Translations under genes and position numbers: made by a program
Notes under the pieces: model-generated
What the model was told of the DNA's origin: nothing
Seen by the model: the letters and a program-made list of their open reading frames with translations, nothing else
The model's database searches: none
Assembly: GCA_035315885.1 (NCBI GenBank)
Contig: DATFXM010000047.1
Coordinates: forward strand, 55,958-119,957
Reading direction: 5' to 3'
DNA from: DATFXM01 sp035315885
GTDB lineage: Bacteria; Acidobacteriota; Blastocatellia; UBA7656
DNA length: 64,000 nucleotides
Part shown: positions 7,948 to 17,459 of the stretch, one piece after another
Position numbering within the stretch: the first letter of the stretch is position 1
How the letters are laid out: the number at the start of each line of letters is the position of its first letter

Positions 7948-10440
7948 TCAGAGTTTCTTGATTCTAATATTTCTAAACGCCACCAACCCGGTGTGAGCCT
8001 GTACACCCACGTAGCCAGAGAGCGGGTTCTGGGATTGAGCCCTGCCACGGTTCGAGTCGATGTTTGTGAATGTAGTGGTCTGTTGGCCGTTTAGCGTTAC
8101 CGTGTAGGTGTCGTCTACGACTTGAATCTCGTAATCGTTCCACTGACCGGCTTGGATCGCCGGACCTCGGTGGTAGTCTTGTTGGCCCGGCGCCGCGCCG
8201 ATTTCGATGTCGTAGATCGCGGCGGTTCGGTGTTTGTCCAAATTGTCGGGCACCGCCAGTTCGTCTATTTGAACCTCGAAGCCGGTTAGCACCGCTACCC
8301 ATGCTTTGTTCCCAATTACTCTCGGGTCGCTCTGTATCGAGGCGGGTGGCTTGAGCGGATCGATGAAACGAACAAACACTCCAGAGTTGAAATTCACATC
8401 GTCGAGTCTGAACTGAAGTCGCAGTACAAAATTGCTGAAGGCCTCGGGCGCGTAGTAGAGAAGTGCGAACTCGTTGTTGCGCGGATACGCTACGATCTCG
8501 CCGTCTGTCAAATAGAACGTGCCTTGTCCCGGCGCCTTTTGCCATTGGGCGAATAACTTGCCAGTGCCGTCGAACAAGTACTGAAATCCTGCTTCGAGTG
8601 CAGGCGCTACCGGGTGTGGCATTGATGTAAGGAGCTTGTCGGCCGTCCTACGCGCCAATGCGGTGCCGGTCAGCATCGGGTTTGGCGAGCCTACTGAAGG
8701 AAACAGTGCAGGGCCGGCGACATAGGCGTTGTCTGCAAAATGAAATCGGCCATCCGAGTTTGTAACAGAGGTGGCAGCATCTTCCCCCATCCACAGCCCT
8801 CCAGCTTCGTGATGCGTAGTGCCTATGCCGTCACGGTTCTTGAACAGGATTTCCGGGTTCGTCGCGCCGGCAAAAACCTTCGCGATCTCCAGCGCGTTGT
8901 TATCCATCGCATTCCACAGCTCGCGATCTTTTTTCGTCTGGGCGCTGTCGCTGGGGCTTTCAGGCTCTCGTGGATCTGCAATCGATACGAACGCGCGCGG
9001 CACTTGCACCTCGTCAAGCTGATCGAGCGCCAGTGTGATGCGGGTATTGGGATTGTGGCCTTGCATCTCTCCTATGCTGCGCAAGGTTATGACTACGCGT
9101 TCGCCATCCGCGGCGCGGTAGAAATTCAACAGGTCGATATCGGGTACTTTCTTGAACAGTTCGGCGTCGCTTTCTACTGCGAGACCGCCGCCGCCTGCAG
9201 ACCCGGTGATTTGCTGGTGGTAGTACCCTTTGGACTTGTCCTGAAATTGGTGCCGCGACTTCACAAACAAAGCCGATTGCTGAAGGTCCTGCACGCTGTG
9301 GTTCAGATCGCCCAACGCAGTTCTGGGTATCCTTATGGTGAGGTTGGAGCGCAAATGCGCCATAACGTTGGTGCCGATCAGTTGATAGTTGGTGATCCCT
9401 CCGAACGAAAGCAGGGCAACGCGCGAGTTCTCGATCGTTCCCAAAGCCATCACTACTACTCCGTGCGCTGGGAGCGGGATGAAGCCCTGGTTCGTAAGCA
9501 CTCCGGTAACGTGTGCGGTTCCGCCGGCGATGTCGGTGATCAGTCGAATGACCCGAATGTTAGGCACGATCATCAGGCGCTTCCTTGCGTCATCGCCGGG
9601 CACGCCTGGATCGAGGCCCTGATGAGACTCTGCCCACGCTGAACGTGACGCCTCCATCAGCAGCGGAACGGAGCTGAACTTGTTGAACGGGAAAAACCCG
9701 GACCTCGGGTCTTTGGCCTGAACTGCCAACGGCGCTTCGAGTTTGAACAACTCTTTCTTCTTGTCTGGCACGTCATCCAGATGCAACGGGAGTTCGTTTG
9801 TCGGAATCGCCTCGGTCACCTCTTGATTCTTGATGCCATCGAAGAGCTGCCGGCGCATCGAAGTGTGCAGCTTGCCGTGAATGAAGTCATTTGTTTCGGT
9901 GACCCCGATCTGCTCGGCAGCTTGTCTGAAGTACCTGGCGTTCAAGTCGCTCACGACAGCGTCCGGCCATCTGTCTCTAGGCATCTCGGTGTCGTTATCG
10001 GTATCGAGAAGCTGCGGCGACCAGCCGCCCCAAAACACCGATCGTCCGCCGACACAATAAGCCAATCCCGGGAAGCCGGTCTTCACATTCGAGCGCCACG
10101 CCAGACCCCAAACCTGTTCTCTCAAGAAGCCGGGATCGTTTTCTACCGGACCCGGAGCGGTGATTCCTACCATCGGCAGGTTTTGGACGTGCTCAGGCAA
10201 AAGAAACGGCCCGCTCTCGAGCACCAGAATGCGCCGGCTGTGAGTGCTGTCACCGCTGAAGATGTGTTGGGCGATGACTCCCCCAAAGCTGCCTCCACCG
10301 ATGACGATCACATCGAAGGGCCGGGCGTCGGGACGCAGGTTCTTATTCGTACTAAGCAACGCCTCGTCGAGTCCGTTGCATATGAATCGTCCGAGTACAT
10401 CCAGGCTGAAATCTGTCTTCTGCGGACCTTGCGTGGTCAT
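7948..10440 (-). CDS. GMC oxidoreductase fused to C-terminal DUF1080 (3-keto-disaccharide hydrolase) domain
   Basis: Residues 42-75 form the FAD-binding Rossmann start (DVIVIGGGSFGG, then RILVLESG). The GMC catalytic region follows near residues 541-600 (GTTHHEAGGLWMG with His 543/544, and GSPNPMLTGTALARR with Asn 587), the His-Asn pair of pyranose-oxidase-like GMC enzymes. From about residue 618 to 829 a complete DUF1080-type domain begins FQYLFDGTGKLFAQW and ends VAFRNIRIKKL. There is no signal or Tat peptide, so both activities should be cytoplasmic. Known chemistry of the two families suggests oxidation of a sugar ring carbon (C3) followed by cleavage of the resulting keto-glycoside. It heads a leftward operon with GT4 and GH31 genes. 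The bifunctional reaction is inferred. Confidence 0.85.
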   Translation of the reverse strand: MTTQGPQKTDFSLDVLGRFICNGLDEALLSTNKNLRPDARPFDVIVIGGGSFGGVIAQHIFSGDSTHSRRILVLESGPFLLPEHVQNLPMVGITAPGPVENDPGFLREQVWGLAWRSNVKTGFPGLAYCVGGRSVFWGGWSPQLLDTDNDTEMPRDRWPDAVVSDLNARYFRQAAEQIGVTETNDFIHGKLHTSMRRQLFDGIKNQEVTEAIPTNELPLHLDDVPDKKKELFKLEAPLAVQAKDPRSGFFPFNKFSSVPLLMEASRSAWAESHQGLDPGVPGDDARKRLMIVPNIRVIRLITDIAGGTAHVTGVLTNQGFIPLPAHGVVVMALGTIENSRVALLSFGGITNYQLIGTNVMAHLRSNLTIRIPRTALGDLNHSVQDLQQSALFVKSRHQFQDKSKGYYHQQITGSAGGGGLAVESDAELFKKVPDIDLLNFYRAADGERVVITLRSIGEMQGHNPNTRITLALDQLDEVQVPRAFVSIADPREPESPSDSAQTKKDRELWNAMDNNALEIAKVFAGATNPEILFKNRDGIGTTHHEAGGLWMGEDAATSVTNSDGRFHFADNAYVAGPALFPSVGSPNPMLTGTALARRTADKLLTSMPHPVAPALEAGFQYLFDGTGKLFAQWQKAPGQGTFYLTDGEIVAYPRNNEFALLYYAPEAFSNFVLRLQFRLDDVNFNSGVFVRFIDPLKPPASIQSDPRVIGNKAWVAVLTGFEVQIDELAVPDNLDKHRTAAIYDIEIGAAPGQQDYHRGPAIQAGQWNDYEIQVVDDTYTVTLNGQQTTTFTNIDSNRGRAQSQNPLSGYVGVQAHTGLVAFRNIRIKKL

Positions 10441-10920
10441 AGAGCACCTCTCATTGACGGCTTGGGTGAGCGCACGAACATCTCACCACTCTCGAGTTGT
10501 CAACAGTCGATCGCCGCTGGTTGTTAGCGGCTGCTGCCGGGATCTGTCAGCAGGCAATCGCCTGTGAATACGATCAAAAAGAGCAGCGCGATTTGCGCGG
10601 TGCAGGTCTTGTACTGCGTCGGCGAGGCATCGCGGAGTATCAGGTTGGATAGTCGTGAGACCTTTTCAGAATCAAACGGAGCGCCTACGGGCTAGCAGAT
10701 CAGCTCTGCCGATCCGAATGATTCTCGACGTTCCCACACCACCCACAATATAAACAGACGAAAAATAGCCGTCACAATTTGCATCTATAGGTCTGAAGGC
10801 TCTCGACCCGCCGAATTCTCGAGGCGGGACCGAGCCTCGCGGGAAGCTTGCCTGAGTTGTCGACCACGAGAGTTCGGTGGAGTTCCACTTGTCAAATCCT
10901 TCGCCCGCCAACCCCCTTGC
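10441..10920. other. Intergenic region, no supported gene
   Basis: This stretch separates the leftward GMC-DUF1080 gene from the rightward permease and should hold the promoters of both. Short frames on both strands lack start signals and recognisable domains. No regulator of the PadR type, often found beside such permeases, is recognisable here. Confidence 0.5.
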
Positions 10921-10963
10921 TTACCGAGAGGAGGGAGTGTATTTTTTTCTCTCGGTAACCGAG
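10921..10963. promoter_or_regulatory. Operator-like inverted repeats upstream of the permease gene
   Basis: TTACCGAGAG at 10921-10930 is repeated inverted at 10949-10958 (CTCTCGGTAA). The second arm overlaps a small palindrome, CTCGGTAACCGAG at 10951-10963. The region therefore has three ACCGAG half-sites around an A/T run (ATTTTTTT). It ends 122 bases before the GTG start of the permease. This geometry fits a dimeric repressor covering a promoter; no binding protein is encoded nearby. Confidence 0.5.
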
Positions 10964-11085
10964 AGAGAGCCAGCATAGGCCATAAGACCTTGTCCGAGGG
11001 AAATCTCAACGGCTTGCTTACTCGGCTATCCATGGACTCGAACAAGACATTTTCGCGCTGCTGGAGCTGAAGGAGGCAAAAGGCC

Positions 11086-13776
11086 GTGCGCTTTGAACAC
11101 TGGTTTTACACCCTACCTATGCGGCTTCGCTCGCTGTTTCGGCGGAGCCGGGTCGAAGATGAGTTGGACGAAGAATTGCGATACCACCTCGAGCGTCAAA
11201 TCGAGGAGGACATCGCCAACGGGATGACGGCGGAGGAAGCTCGTCGGGCCGCTTTGCGAGCAATGGATGGTCTGGAGCAACGAAAGGAGGAGTGTAGAGA
11301 CATGCGGCGCGTGAGATTCATAGAAGACCTCTTCCAGGATTTTCGCTTCAGCCTGCGAATGCTGTCGAAGCAGCCAATCTTCAGCAGCGCCTCACTCCTG
11401 ACGCTCGCGCTCGGCATCGGCGCGAACACCGCCATCTTCAGTGTCATCAATGGAGTGCTGCTCAGGCCGCTCGGTTTTAGCGATCCGGATCGACTGGTCA
11501 TGATCTGGACGGACAACCGTGCTTATCAACTCGGTTTTCACGAATTCCCGCCGGCCAATTCCGACGTGCCGGAATGGCGCGCGACTACGACGTCGTTTGA
11601 ACAAATCGCCATCTGCCAGTCGAGTCTCGCTGACCTATCCGACGACGGCAATCCTGAACGCGTTGGCGGGGTTGATGTATCGGCGAATCTACTGCCGATG
11701 CTCGGCGCGCAACCGATCCTTGGCCGGCAGTTTTCTGAGGAGGAGGAGCGGCCTGGCCAGGATCGAGTCGCCGTCATCAGTTATGATCTGTGGCAACGAC
11801 GCTTTGCCGGGAACACCGAGATTGTAGGTAAGACCCTCAGCGTAAACGGCGTGCCGCGCACGATCATCGGCGTTCTACCCGAAGGCTTCAACTTCCCGCG
11901 AGCGACAGAAATGCCTCGGAGTTACAACTTGCCCGAAAAAGCCGATCTCTGGACTCCATTCGCTAGAGACGCTGGCTACTGGCAGAACCGGATACAGAGA
12001 CAACTCGTGATTGTTGTTGCGCGCCTCAAAGCGGGCATCGCGCAGTCGCAGGCGCAAATCGAGATGGACTCAGTCGCCGCACGGCAAGCTGCTGCTTATC
12101 CGGAATCACATGAAGGCTGGCGGATTTGGCTGACTCCGCTCTTCAACCAGATCGTCAGTCAAACGCGTGCGCCGCTTCTCATTTTGTTGGGGGCCGTGGG
12201 CTTCTTGCTGCTAATCGCTTGCGCCAACATGGCTAGCCTGCTGCTGGCGCGCTCCGCGTCCCGGCGGCGTGAGATGGCGGTGCGAGCTGCAGTCGGTGCC
12301 GGCCGTGGCCGCATTATTCGTCAGCTCTTAACCGAGGGGCTGGTGCTGTCGGTGCTCGGCGGCGGCCTTGGGCTACTGGCGGGCTATTTGGGGATGAACT
12401 TCCTGTTGAGTTTCATGCCACCGAATGTGCCGCGCTTACAAGACATCTCACTAGACCTTCGCGTGCTTCTCTTCACTGGACTTCTGTCGATCGTGACCGG
12501 TGTGCTGTTTGGTTTGGTGCCCGGATGGCAGATGTCCAAGGTAAGCCTCGCCGAAGCGTTCAAGGATGCTGTTTCCTCAAGGTCCGCGGTGCGCGGCATC
12601 CGGAGCCATAGTCTGGTCGTGACGGTTGAAGTAGCGTTGGTTGCGATCCTGCTCGTCGGCGCTCTTCTGATGTTACAAAGTTTTCGACGTTTGGCTGCGG
12701 TCGATCCGGGATTCAGCCCGCAGGGTGTCGCAACTTTTGAAGTATCGCTGCCTCGGGCTCGATACATGGATGGCGGTCAGCGAGCGCAATTCTTCGAACA
12801 AGCGCGTTTGAGATTGACGAATCTGGCGGGCGTTCGCGAGGTCGGCGCCGTCTCTGCGCTGCCCTTGAGCGGAAATGAGAGCATGAACTGGTTTTCCGTA
12901 GAAGGCGCAGAGCCCGTGCCTCGCGGCAAAGAGCCCTTAGCGGAGGATCGCGTGGTTTCTCCCGGCTATTTCAGCGCAATGGGAGTGAACCTCATAAGCG
13001 GACGCGACTTTGATGCGAACGACGTTACTGGACGGCCGCTGGTCGCGATCATCAACGAGACGTTGGCACGCCGGTTCTTCCCCGGAGGTGATGCGCTGGG
13101 AAAACGAATCAGATGGGAATTAGGAGAGATGGAATGGAAAACGATTGTTGGCGTCGTTCGTGATGTGCGCGGGTTTGCACTGGAGTCGGACTCGCGTCCG
13201 CAAGTCTATCGTCCTCACACGCAGGTTCAGACCGATGCGATGGTAATGGTGCTGCGCGTCGATAAGACGGCATTGCCTCATCTTCGGAGCGCGATTCAAC
13301 AGGAGTTCAAGCAACTCGATGCGGCGATTCCGGTGGCCAACTTTCGCATGATGCCGGAGCTGGTCGACAGGGCTGTCGCGAAGACTCGCTTCACCACGCT
13401 GTTACTTGGCCTCCTAGCTCTGGCGGCGCTTGTGTTGGCAGTGGTGGGACTCTACGGCGTGGTTGCTTACGGAGTGAATCAACGCACCCGCGAAATCGGG
13501 CTTCGCATGGCGTTGGGGGCACAACCGAGGAGCGTGTTAGCGTTAGTTGTTCGACAGGGTCTGCAACCGGCGATTGTCGGGTGCGGGATCGGATTGCTTG
13601 GCGCGTTCGCGTTGATGCGCATGTTCGCGAATCAACTCTACGAAGTGCAAGCCACCGATCCAGGTACGTTCGCACTGGTTGCCGCGGGTCTGCTACCCAT
13701 TGTTTTCGCCGCCTGCTACATCCCGGCACGGCGCGCCACGAAGATTGATCCAATGATGGTATTGCGCCACGAGTGA
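11086..13776 (+). CDS. MacB-like ABC transporter permease of the acidobacterial orphan (ADOP) type
   Basis: Translation starts at a GTG at 11086 behind AAGGAGG. The 896-residue protein opens with a soluble prefix (residues 1-85, RSRVEDELDEELRYHLERQI) typical of acidobacterial permeases. A first MacB periplasmic core and FtsX-type membrane unit follow (TLALGIGANTAIFSVINGVL near 105; LLACANMASLLLARSASRR-like region near 385), then a second duplicated unit ending in the last three membrane segments (from about 765). No ATPase is encoded nearby, hence an orphan. Such proteins are thought to move small molecules or act in envelope stress, but substrates are unknown. It is probably controlled through the inverted repeats at 10921-10963. 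Confidence 0.9.
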   Translation: MRFEHWFYTLPMRLRSLFRRSRVEDELDEELRYHLERQIEEDIANGMTAEEARRAALRAMDGLEQRKEECRDMRRVRFIEDLFQDFRFSLRMLSKQPIFSSASLLTLALGIGANTAIFSVINGVLLRPLGFSDPDRLVMIWTDNRAYQLGFHEFPPANSDVPEWRATTTSFEQIAICQSSLADLSDDGNPERVGGVDVSANLLPMLGAQPILGRQFSEEEERPGQDRVAVISYDLWQRRFAGNTEIVGKTLSVNGVPRTIIGVLPEGFNFPRATEMPRSYNLPEKADLWTPFARDAGYWQNRIQRQLVIVVARLKAGIAQSQAQIEMDSVAARQAAAYPESHEGWRIWLTPLFNQIVSQTRAPLLILLGAVGFLLLIACANMASLLLARSASRRREMAVRAAVGAGRGRIIRQLLTEGLVLSVLGGGLGLLAGYLGMNFLLSFMPPNVPRLQDISLDLRVLLFTGLLSIVTGVLFGLVPGWQMSKVSLAEAFKDAVSSRSAVRGIRSHSLVVTVEVALVAILLVGALLMLQSFRRLAAVDPGFSPQGVATFEVSLPRARYMDGGQRAQFFEQARLRLTNLAGVREVGAVSALPLSGNESMNWFSVEGAEPVPRGKEPLAEDRVVSPGYFSAMGVNLISGRDFDANDVTGRPLVAIINETLARRFFPGGDALGKRIRWELGEMEWKTIVGVVRDVRGFALESDSRPQVYRPHTQVQTDAMVMVLRVDKTALPHLRSAIQQEFKQLDAAIPVANFRMMPELVDRAVAKTRFTTLLLGLLALAALVLAVVGLYGVVAYGVNQRTREIGLRMALGAQPRSVLALVVRQGLQPAIVGCGIGLLGAFALMRMFANQLYEVQATDPGTFALVAAGLLPIVFAACYIPARRATKIDPMMVLRHE

Positions 13777-14060
13777 AGAATGGGTAATCGCTATTGCTTC
13801 GATCCCGCAATCGGTAGGACGCCGGACGCTTAAGGCGACACCACCTTTCCTGAACTATCTATGTATAACGCAGTCATCGATGCTCGCCAGTCCGTCTTTG
13901 AAGCCGGAGCTTCGATTTGACTGATTGTGTGGTCGCTGTCTCGGCGAATGGCTAATGGCGGGGACAGCGTCTACTTCATGTAGTCACAAGCCAACTAGGA
14001 CAACGACCGAAAAACAAGGTGCTTGATATTTTATTTTCTTTTTGATCAAAATATTCAACT

Positions 14061-14963
14061 ATGACGAGTTCGACACTTGCGGTGGCCGGCGGCAAAGCCC
14101 AACAGTTTGCGATTCTGAATATCGACACGATATTCAACTTCTACAAACCGACTCCGCCGCTTTCGAAGTTTGTAGACATTTTTTGGCTATACGAAGGCTA
14201 CGAGCCGGAGCGCAGAACCGAACGCATTCTTCCGACCGGCACGCTCGAACTCGCAATCAATCTCCGGCAAAACGAGCAGCGATTTTACGACGCCGAGCGT
14301 CCTGAAAACTGCACCCGCTTATCCGGTGCTATCGTTTCAGGTGCGTCTGGCCGCGGCTTCACACCCGATACTCCGGAAGAAGCTTTGATGATCGGCGTTC
14401 ACTTCAAGCCGGGCGGCGCTTTTCCGTTTCTCGGACTCCCGGCAGGCGATCTCGCCGACACTCACGTCGATCTCGAAACACTATGGGGAGCGTCTGCAGG
14501 TCGGCTGCGGGAGCGGCTTTGCGAAGCGAGAACTTCTGCCGAGCGCTTTCAGTTGCTCCAGGAGGCTCTGTTGAGTCGATTGTGTTCCGGCGTGGAACAG
14601 CATTACGCGGTGTCGGCGGCGTTGAAAATATTCGGGAACGGTCAAGCCGGGCCGAGAGTCAGGGACGCCGCAAAATATCTCGGTCTAAGCCAGCGCCGGT
14701 TCATCCAGGTCTTCAAGGCGGAAGTGGGCATGACGCCCAAGCTGTTCAGCCGTATTCAACGGTTTCAGCGAACGCGGACTTTCATCCAACACAATCCCAC
14801 GATCAATTGCGCGGACCTTGCCGTTGATCTCGGATACTTCGATCAGTCCCACCTGATACGCGAATTTCTCGAGTTCTCGGGTCTTAGCCCGAGCGATTAC
14901 ATAAATCGCTTCAAACACTTTACGGAAACCGAGACGAGTAGCGCGAGCGATCACTTGCGTTAG
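14061..14963 (+). CDS. AraC-family transcriptional regulator
   Basis: This is a 300-residue protein. The N-terminal half (about 35-170) carries PTPPLSKFVDIFWLYEGY and HFKPGGAFPFLGLPAGDLAD, as in the sensor domains of a common AraC subgroup. The C-terminal half (about 185-290) has two helix-turn-helix units: VRDAAKYLGLSQRRFIQVFK, then NCADLAVDLGYFDQSHLIRE with the family signature FSGLSPSDYIN. It should bind DNA and respond to an unknown ligand. The ribosome-binding site is poor and the upstream sequence is AT-rich. No obvious target gene is adjacent: the permease upstream ends 284 bases away and a decayed surE lies convergently downstream. Confidence 0.9.
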   Translation: MTSSTLAVAGGKAQQFAILNIDTIFNFYKPTPPLSKFVDIFWLYEGYEPERRTERILPTGTLELAINLRQNEQRFYDAERPENCTRLSGAIVSGASGRGFTPDTPEEALMIGVHFKPGGAFPFLGLPAGDLADTHVDLETLWGASAGRLRERLCEARTSAERFQLLQEALLSRLCSGVEQHYAVSAALKIFGNGQAGPRVRDAAKYLGLSQRRFIQVFKAEVGMTPKLFSRIQRFQRTRTFIQHNPTINCADLAVDLGYFDQSHLIREFLEFSGLSPSDYINRFKHFTETETSSASDHLR

Positions 14964-14977
14964 TGTCGACGGAGGCG

Positions 14978-15320
14978 TCACTGCTTCTCTCGTTGCTTCG
15001 CCGCAGCCAGCGTGCCCGAGTGCCACATCGAATTTCCGAGATTGCTGCCGAGATTGATGCCTGAAAGCACCGAGGTCTTACCTTGTCCCACTTGTACGCG
15101 CCGAGCGCTACACAATCCGCCAATCCGCCGGAGTGCCGTTGACTCTGTATGCTTCAAAGTTTCTGATCGGCGTACGCTTATATATATGACAGCGGCCGTG
15201 ACGAAGTAATCGCATGACCGGCAGACGAACGCTCGACGGAGCTACAATTCTGACTCGCCAAAGCCGGCCGCAACTTCGGCAAGCACCGCAATACCCGGAC
15301 TATAGATCCCATCATCCCAT
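14978..15320 (-). pseudogene. surE: Decayed surE (5'/3'-nucleotidase) fragment
   Basis: Leftward reading from 15320 recovers SurE protein only when the frame is shifted several times. It shows DDGIYSPGIAVLAEVAAGFG, then RIVAP, VERSSAGHAITSSRPLSYI, NFEAYRVNGTPADC, VALGAYKWDKV, and finally VLSGINLGSNLGNSMWHSGT before a stop at 14978-14980. At least three frameshifts separate these pieces, including a duplicated GGATTGC-like stretch. They follow the order and spacing of the SurE N-terminal half (metal-binding DD pair, SGIN-x-G-x-N-x-G). The initiating Met and about the last 120 residues are missing, so this is an inactive remnant of a survival-protein phosphatase. Confidence 0.85.
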
Positions 15321-15550
15321 AAAGCGGTTGCGTCGAAATTATGAGATAGATCATCTTGAGTTAATTGCCCATCGTAGCCATTTGCAATGGGATCACCACT
15401 CGACGACGCGGCATGTAGGATTCGAGATGGCAACCCGCAAGCAGCACGAGCTCATTGCTAAGCCAGCCAGTGTTAGTATGAGCCTTCTTATTCGTGTTCT
15501 GAACATTGAGCACCAGGCTCTAGTACGCGGTAAATAAAAGTCAATGATGA
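15321..15550. other. Intergenic, no supported gene
   Basis: Short frames exist on both strands but none has a ribosome-binding site or a recognisable domain. The stretch may include the scrambled start of the surE remnant. Confidence 0.4.
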
Positions 15551-17335
15551 TTAGTCCGGGCGTGATGACGATGGCCAGACGTTATATGATCCCTCGTCTG
15601 ATCGTTCCAGGTTCATGCCTCTAAGAATCGCCCTAAGGCGCGGAGTTTCGCGTAGCCGATCCCAACTCGGATCGACAGTGATGAACGCCGATAGGAGTAC
15701 ATCGCGCACGCTGTAGGCTTGCTCGAGCCAGTCTAAAGCTGCCTTGTCTTCGCCCAGGCCGTTGTGAATCAGCGCAATGTTGTGTGGCGGGACGTAGCGC
15801 TTCACTGAAATGGCCACCAGTTCTTCAAGTATGGCCCTTGCCTGTTTGTGATCGCCTGACCGTGCAAAGGCATAACCGATCCAGGCGATCGTCTGCGTGT
15901 TGCCTCCTGAAGAGACCCTGGCCTTACTCAACTCGGTGATCGCATCACTGTACAGTTCCTGGCGCACGTAAATTTTTGCCAAAGTCAGCAGGGCTATCCA
16001 GAAAGTCGACTCTATCTCGAGCGTCTTTACCAACTTCTCTCGCGCCTCTTCGTACCGTCCATCGTAATATAGGAAGAGCGATTCGTGGGTGCGCGTTAGC
16101 AGCGCGAGCGGGTCGAACTCTCGCGCCTGCGCCGCAGCTTCGATCGCTTCCCTTTGACGTCCCAGCGTCGAAAGCAATAGTGCGTTGGCGCGATGAGCCT
16201 CGGACGAGTTGGGATTGAGTTCGATTGCGCGTTTGGCTTCGCGCTCAGCGCCGGACCAATCCCAGTCGTACCAACTATTCAGGATCGACAGAGTCGCGTG
16301 AACGTCAGCGAGTTTGTCATCAATCTCCAGCGCCTTCGCAACCGCCGCATGCGCCAGGGGAAAGGAATCATCCGGTTGGACATCGCTGCTGATCGGAAGT
16401 GACCGGTACGCTTCAGCTATTCCAGCATATGCGAGCGCGTAAGTCGGATCGATATCTATTGCTTTCCTGAAGAACTGAATGCTACGCCTGACCTCTGTAG
16501 AGATGAGTTTGTTCCAATGGTAACGACCTTTCAGATAAAGATCGTATGCTTCAAGATTCTCTGTCGAACGATTGGTCAGCCGCTGTCTCTCCTCATTGCT
16601 CAGCGGCACTGCCAGAGCACTCGCCACCCGTTCAGAGATGGCGTCCTGTACGGCGAACACATCGGTTGCCTTCTCGTCGAACGTGCCAGCCCACATCGAC
16701 GAGCCGTCCTCGACGTTGATGAGTCGAGCGGTCAAACGAATGCGGTCGGCTGATCGCTGCAGACTCCCATCGAGTAGCGATTCGACGCCTAACTCTCGCC
16801 CGGCCGCCTGCGGGTCTTGCTCCAATCCACCATATCTTCTCACCGAACTCAGCGGGCGCACGATCAGCTTTCCGCTGCTGCTCAACCGCGCGATCAATGT
16901 GTCGGCCATTCCGAGTTCGAGCGCCTCATCTCGGCTCGCTTCCACAATCGGTTTGAACGGCAATACCGCGATCGTTCTAGCCTGTGCTTTCTTGATGGGG
17001 AGAGCCGCTTTAGCTCGTCTTATGGTTTTGACTTCTGCAGCGAAACGATAACCACTTCCGGGGACCGTCAAAATGTACCGAGCCTTTCCCAAAGCCCTCC
17101 TCAACGTCGATACATTCTGGCTCAGGTTGTTCTCTTCGACGAATGAGTCCGCCCAGATCGCGCGCATGAGTTCGTCTTTTGTAATCACCCTGTTGTGATG
17201 TTGCACAAAATAGAGCAGCGTATCGAAGACTCGCGGAGTCAAGGTTAGTTGTTCCCCGCGACGAACCAATAGCCGTTGATCCGCATCGAGCCGGAACTCG
17301 TCGAACTCATAGACGTGGTCGTCGAGAACACTCAT
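15551..17335 (-). CDS. CadC-like winged-helix regulator with TolB-N/FlgO-like and TPR domains
   Basis: The 594-residue protein has an OmpR/CadC-type DNA-binding wing at residues 8-100 (YEFDEFRLDADQRLLVRRGE, DELMRAIWADSFVEENNLSQ, GSGYRFAAEV). A domain at about 118-245 begins RTIAVLPFKPI and contains ELGVESLLDGSLQRS, as in adenylate-cyclase-associated and CadC-like proteins. Several tetratricopeptide repeats follow from about residue 260 to 560 (such as ALAYAGIAEAYRSL and AYDLYLKGRYHWNKL). There is no transmembrane segment, so it is a soluble one-component regulator in which the TPR half probably senses a protein or ligand. It diverges from the secreted protein gene at 17460. Confidence 0.85.
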   Translation of the reverse strand: MSVLDDHVYEFDEFRLDADQRLLVRRGEQLTLTPRVFDTLLYFVQHHNRVITKDELMRAIWADSFVEENNLSQNVSTLRRALGKARYILTVPGSGYRFAAEVKTIRRAKAALPIKKAQARTIAVLPFKPIVEASRDEALELGMADTLIARLSSSGKLIVRPLSSVRRYGGLEQDPQAAGRELGVESLLDGSLQRSADRIRLTARLINVEDGSSMWAGTFDEKATDVFAVQDAISERVASALAVPLSNEERQRLTNRSTENLEAYDLYLKGRYHWNKLISTEVRRSIQFFRKAIDIDPTYALAYAGIAEAYRSLPISSDVQPDDSFPLAHAAVAKALEIDDKLADVHATLSILNSWYDWDWSGAEREAKRAIELNPNSSEAHRANALLLSTLGRQREAIEAAAQAREFDPLALLTRTHESLFLYYDGRYEEAREKLVKTLEIESTFWIALLTLAKIYVRQELYSDAITELSKARVSSGGNTQTIAWIGYAFARSGDHKQARAILEELVAISVKRYVPPHNIALIHNGLGEDKAALDWLEQAYSVRDVLLSAFITVDPSWDRLRETPRLRAILRGMNLERSDEGSYNVWPSSSRPD

Positions 17336-17459
17336 CTCTTTTCAGAAAGTTCAGAAATTTTCATACGGATTCTAAAGATTTTCATCGACCGATGGAAAGA
17401 CAATCACGACGCACTAACCGGGCGCCGCCCGGTCAAACCTTAGAAAAGGAGAAACGAAC

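Noticed and set aside
15214..15537. Rightward 107-codon frame
   Set aside because: It runs opposite to and overlaps the surE remnant, has odd His/Arg-rich composition and no start signal.
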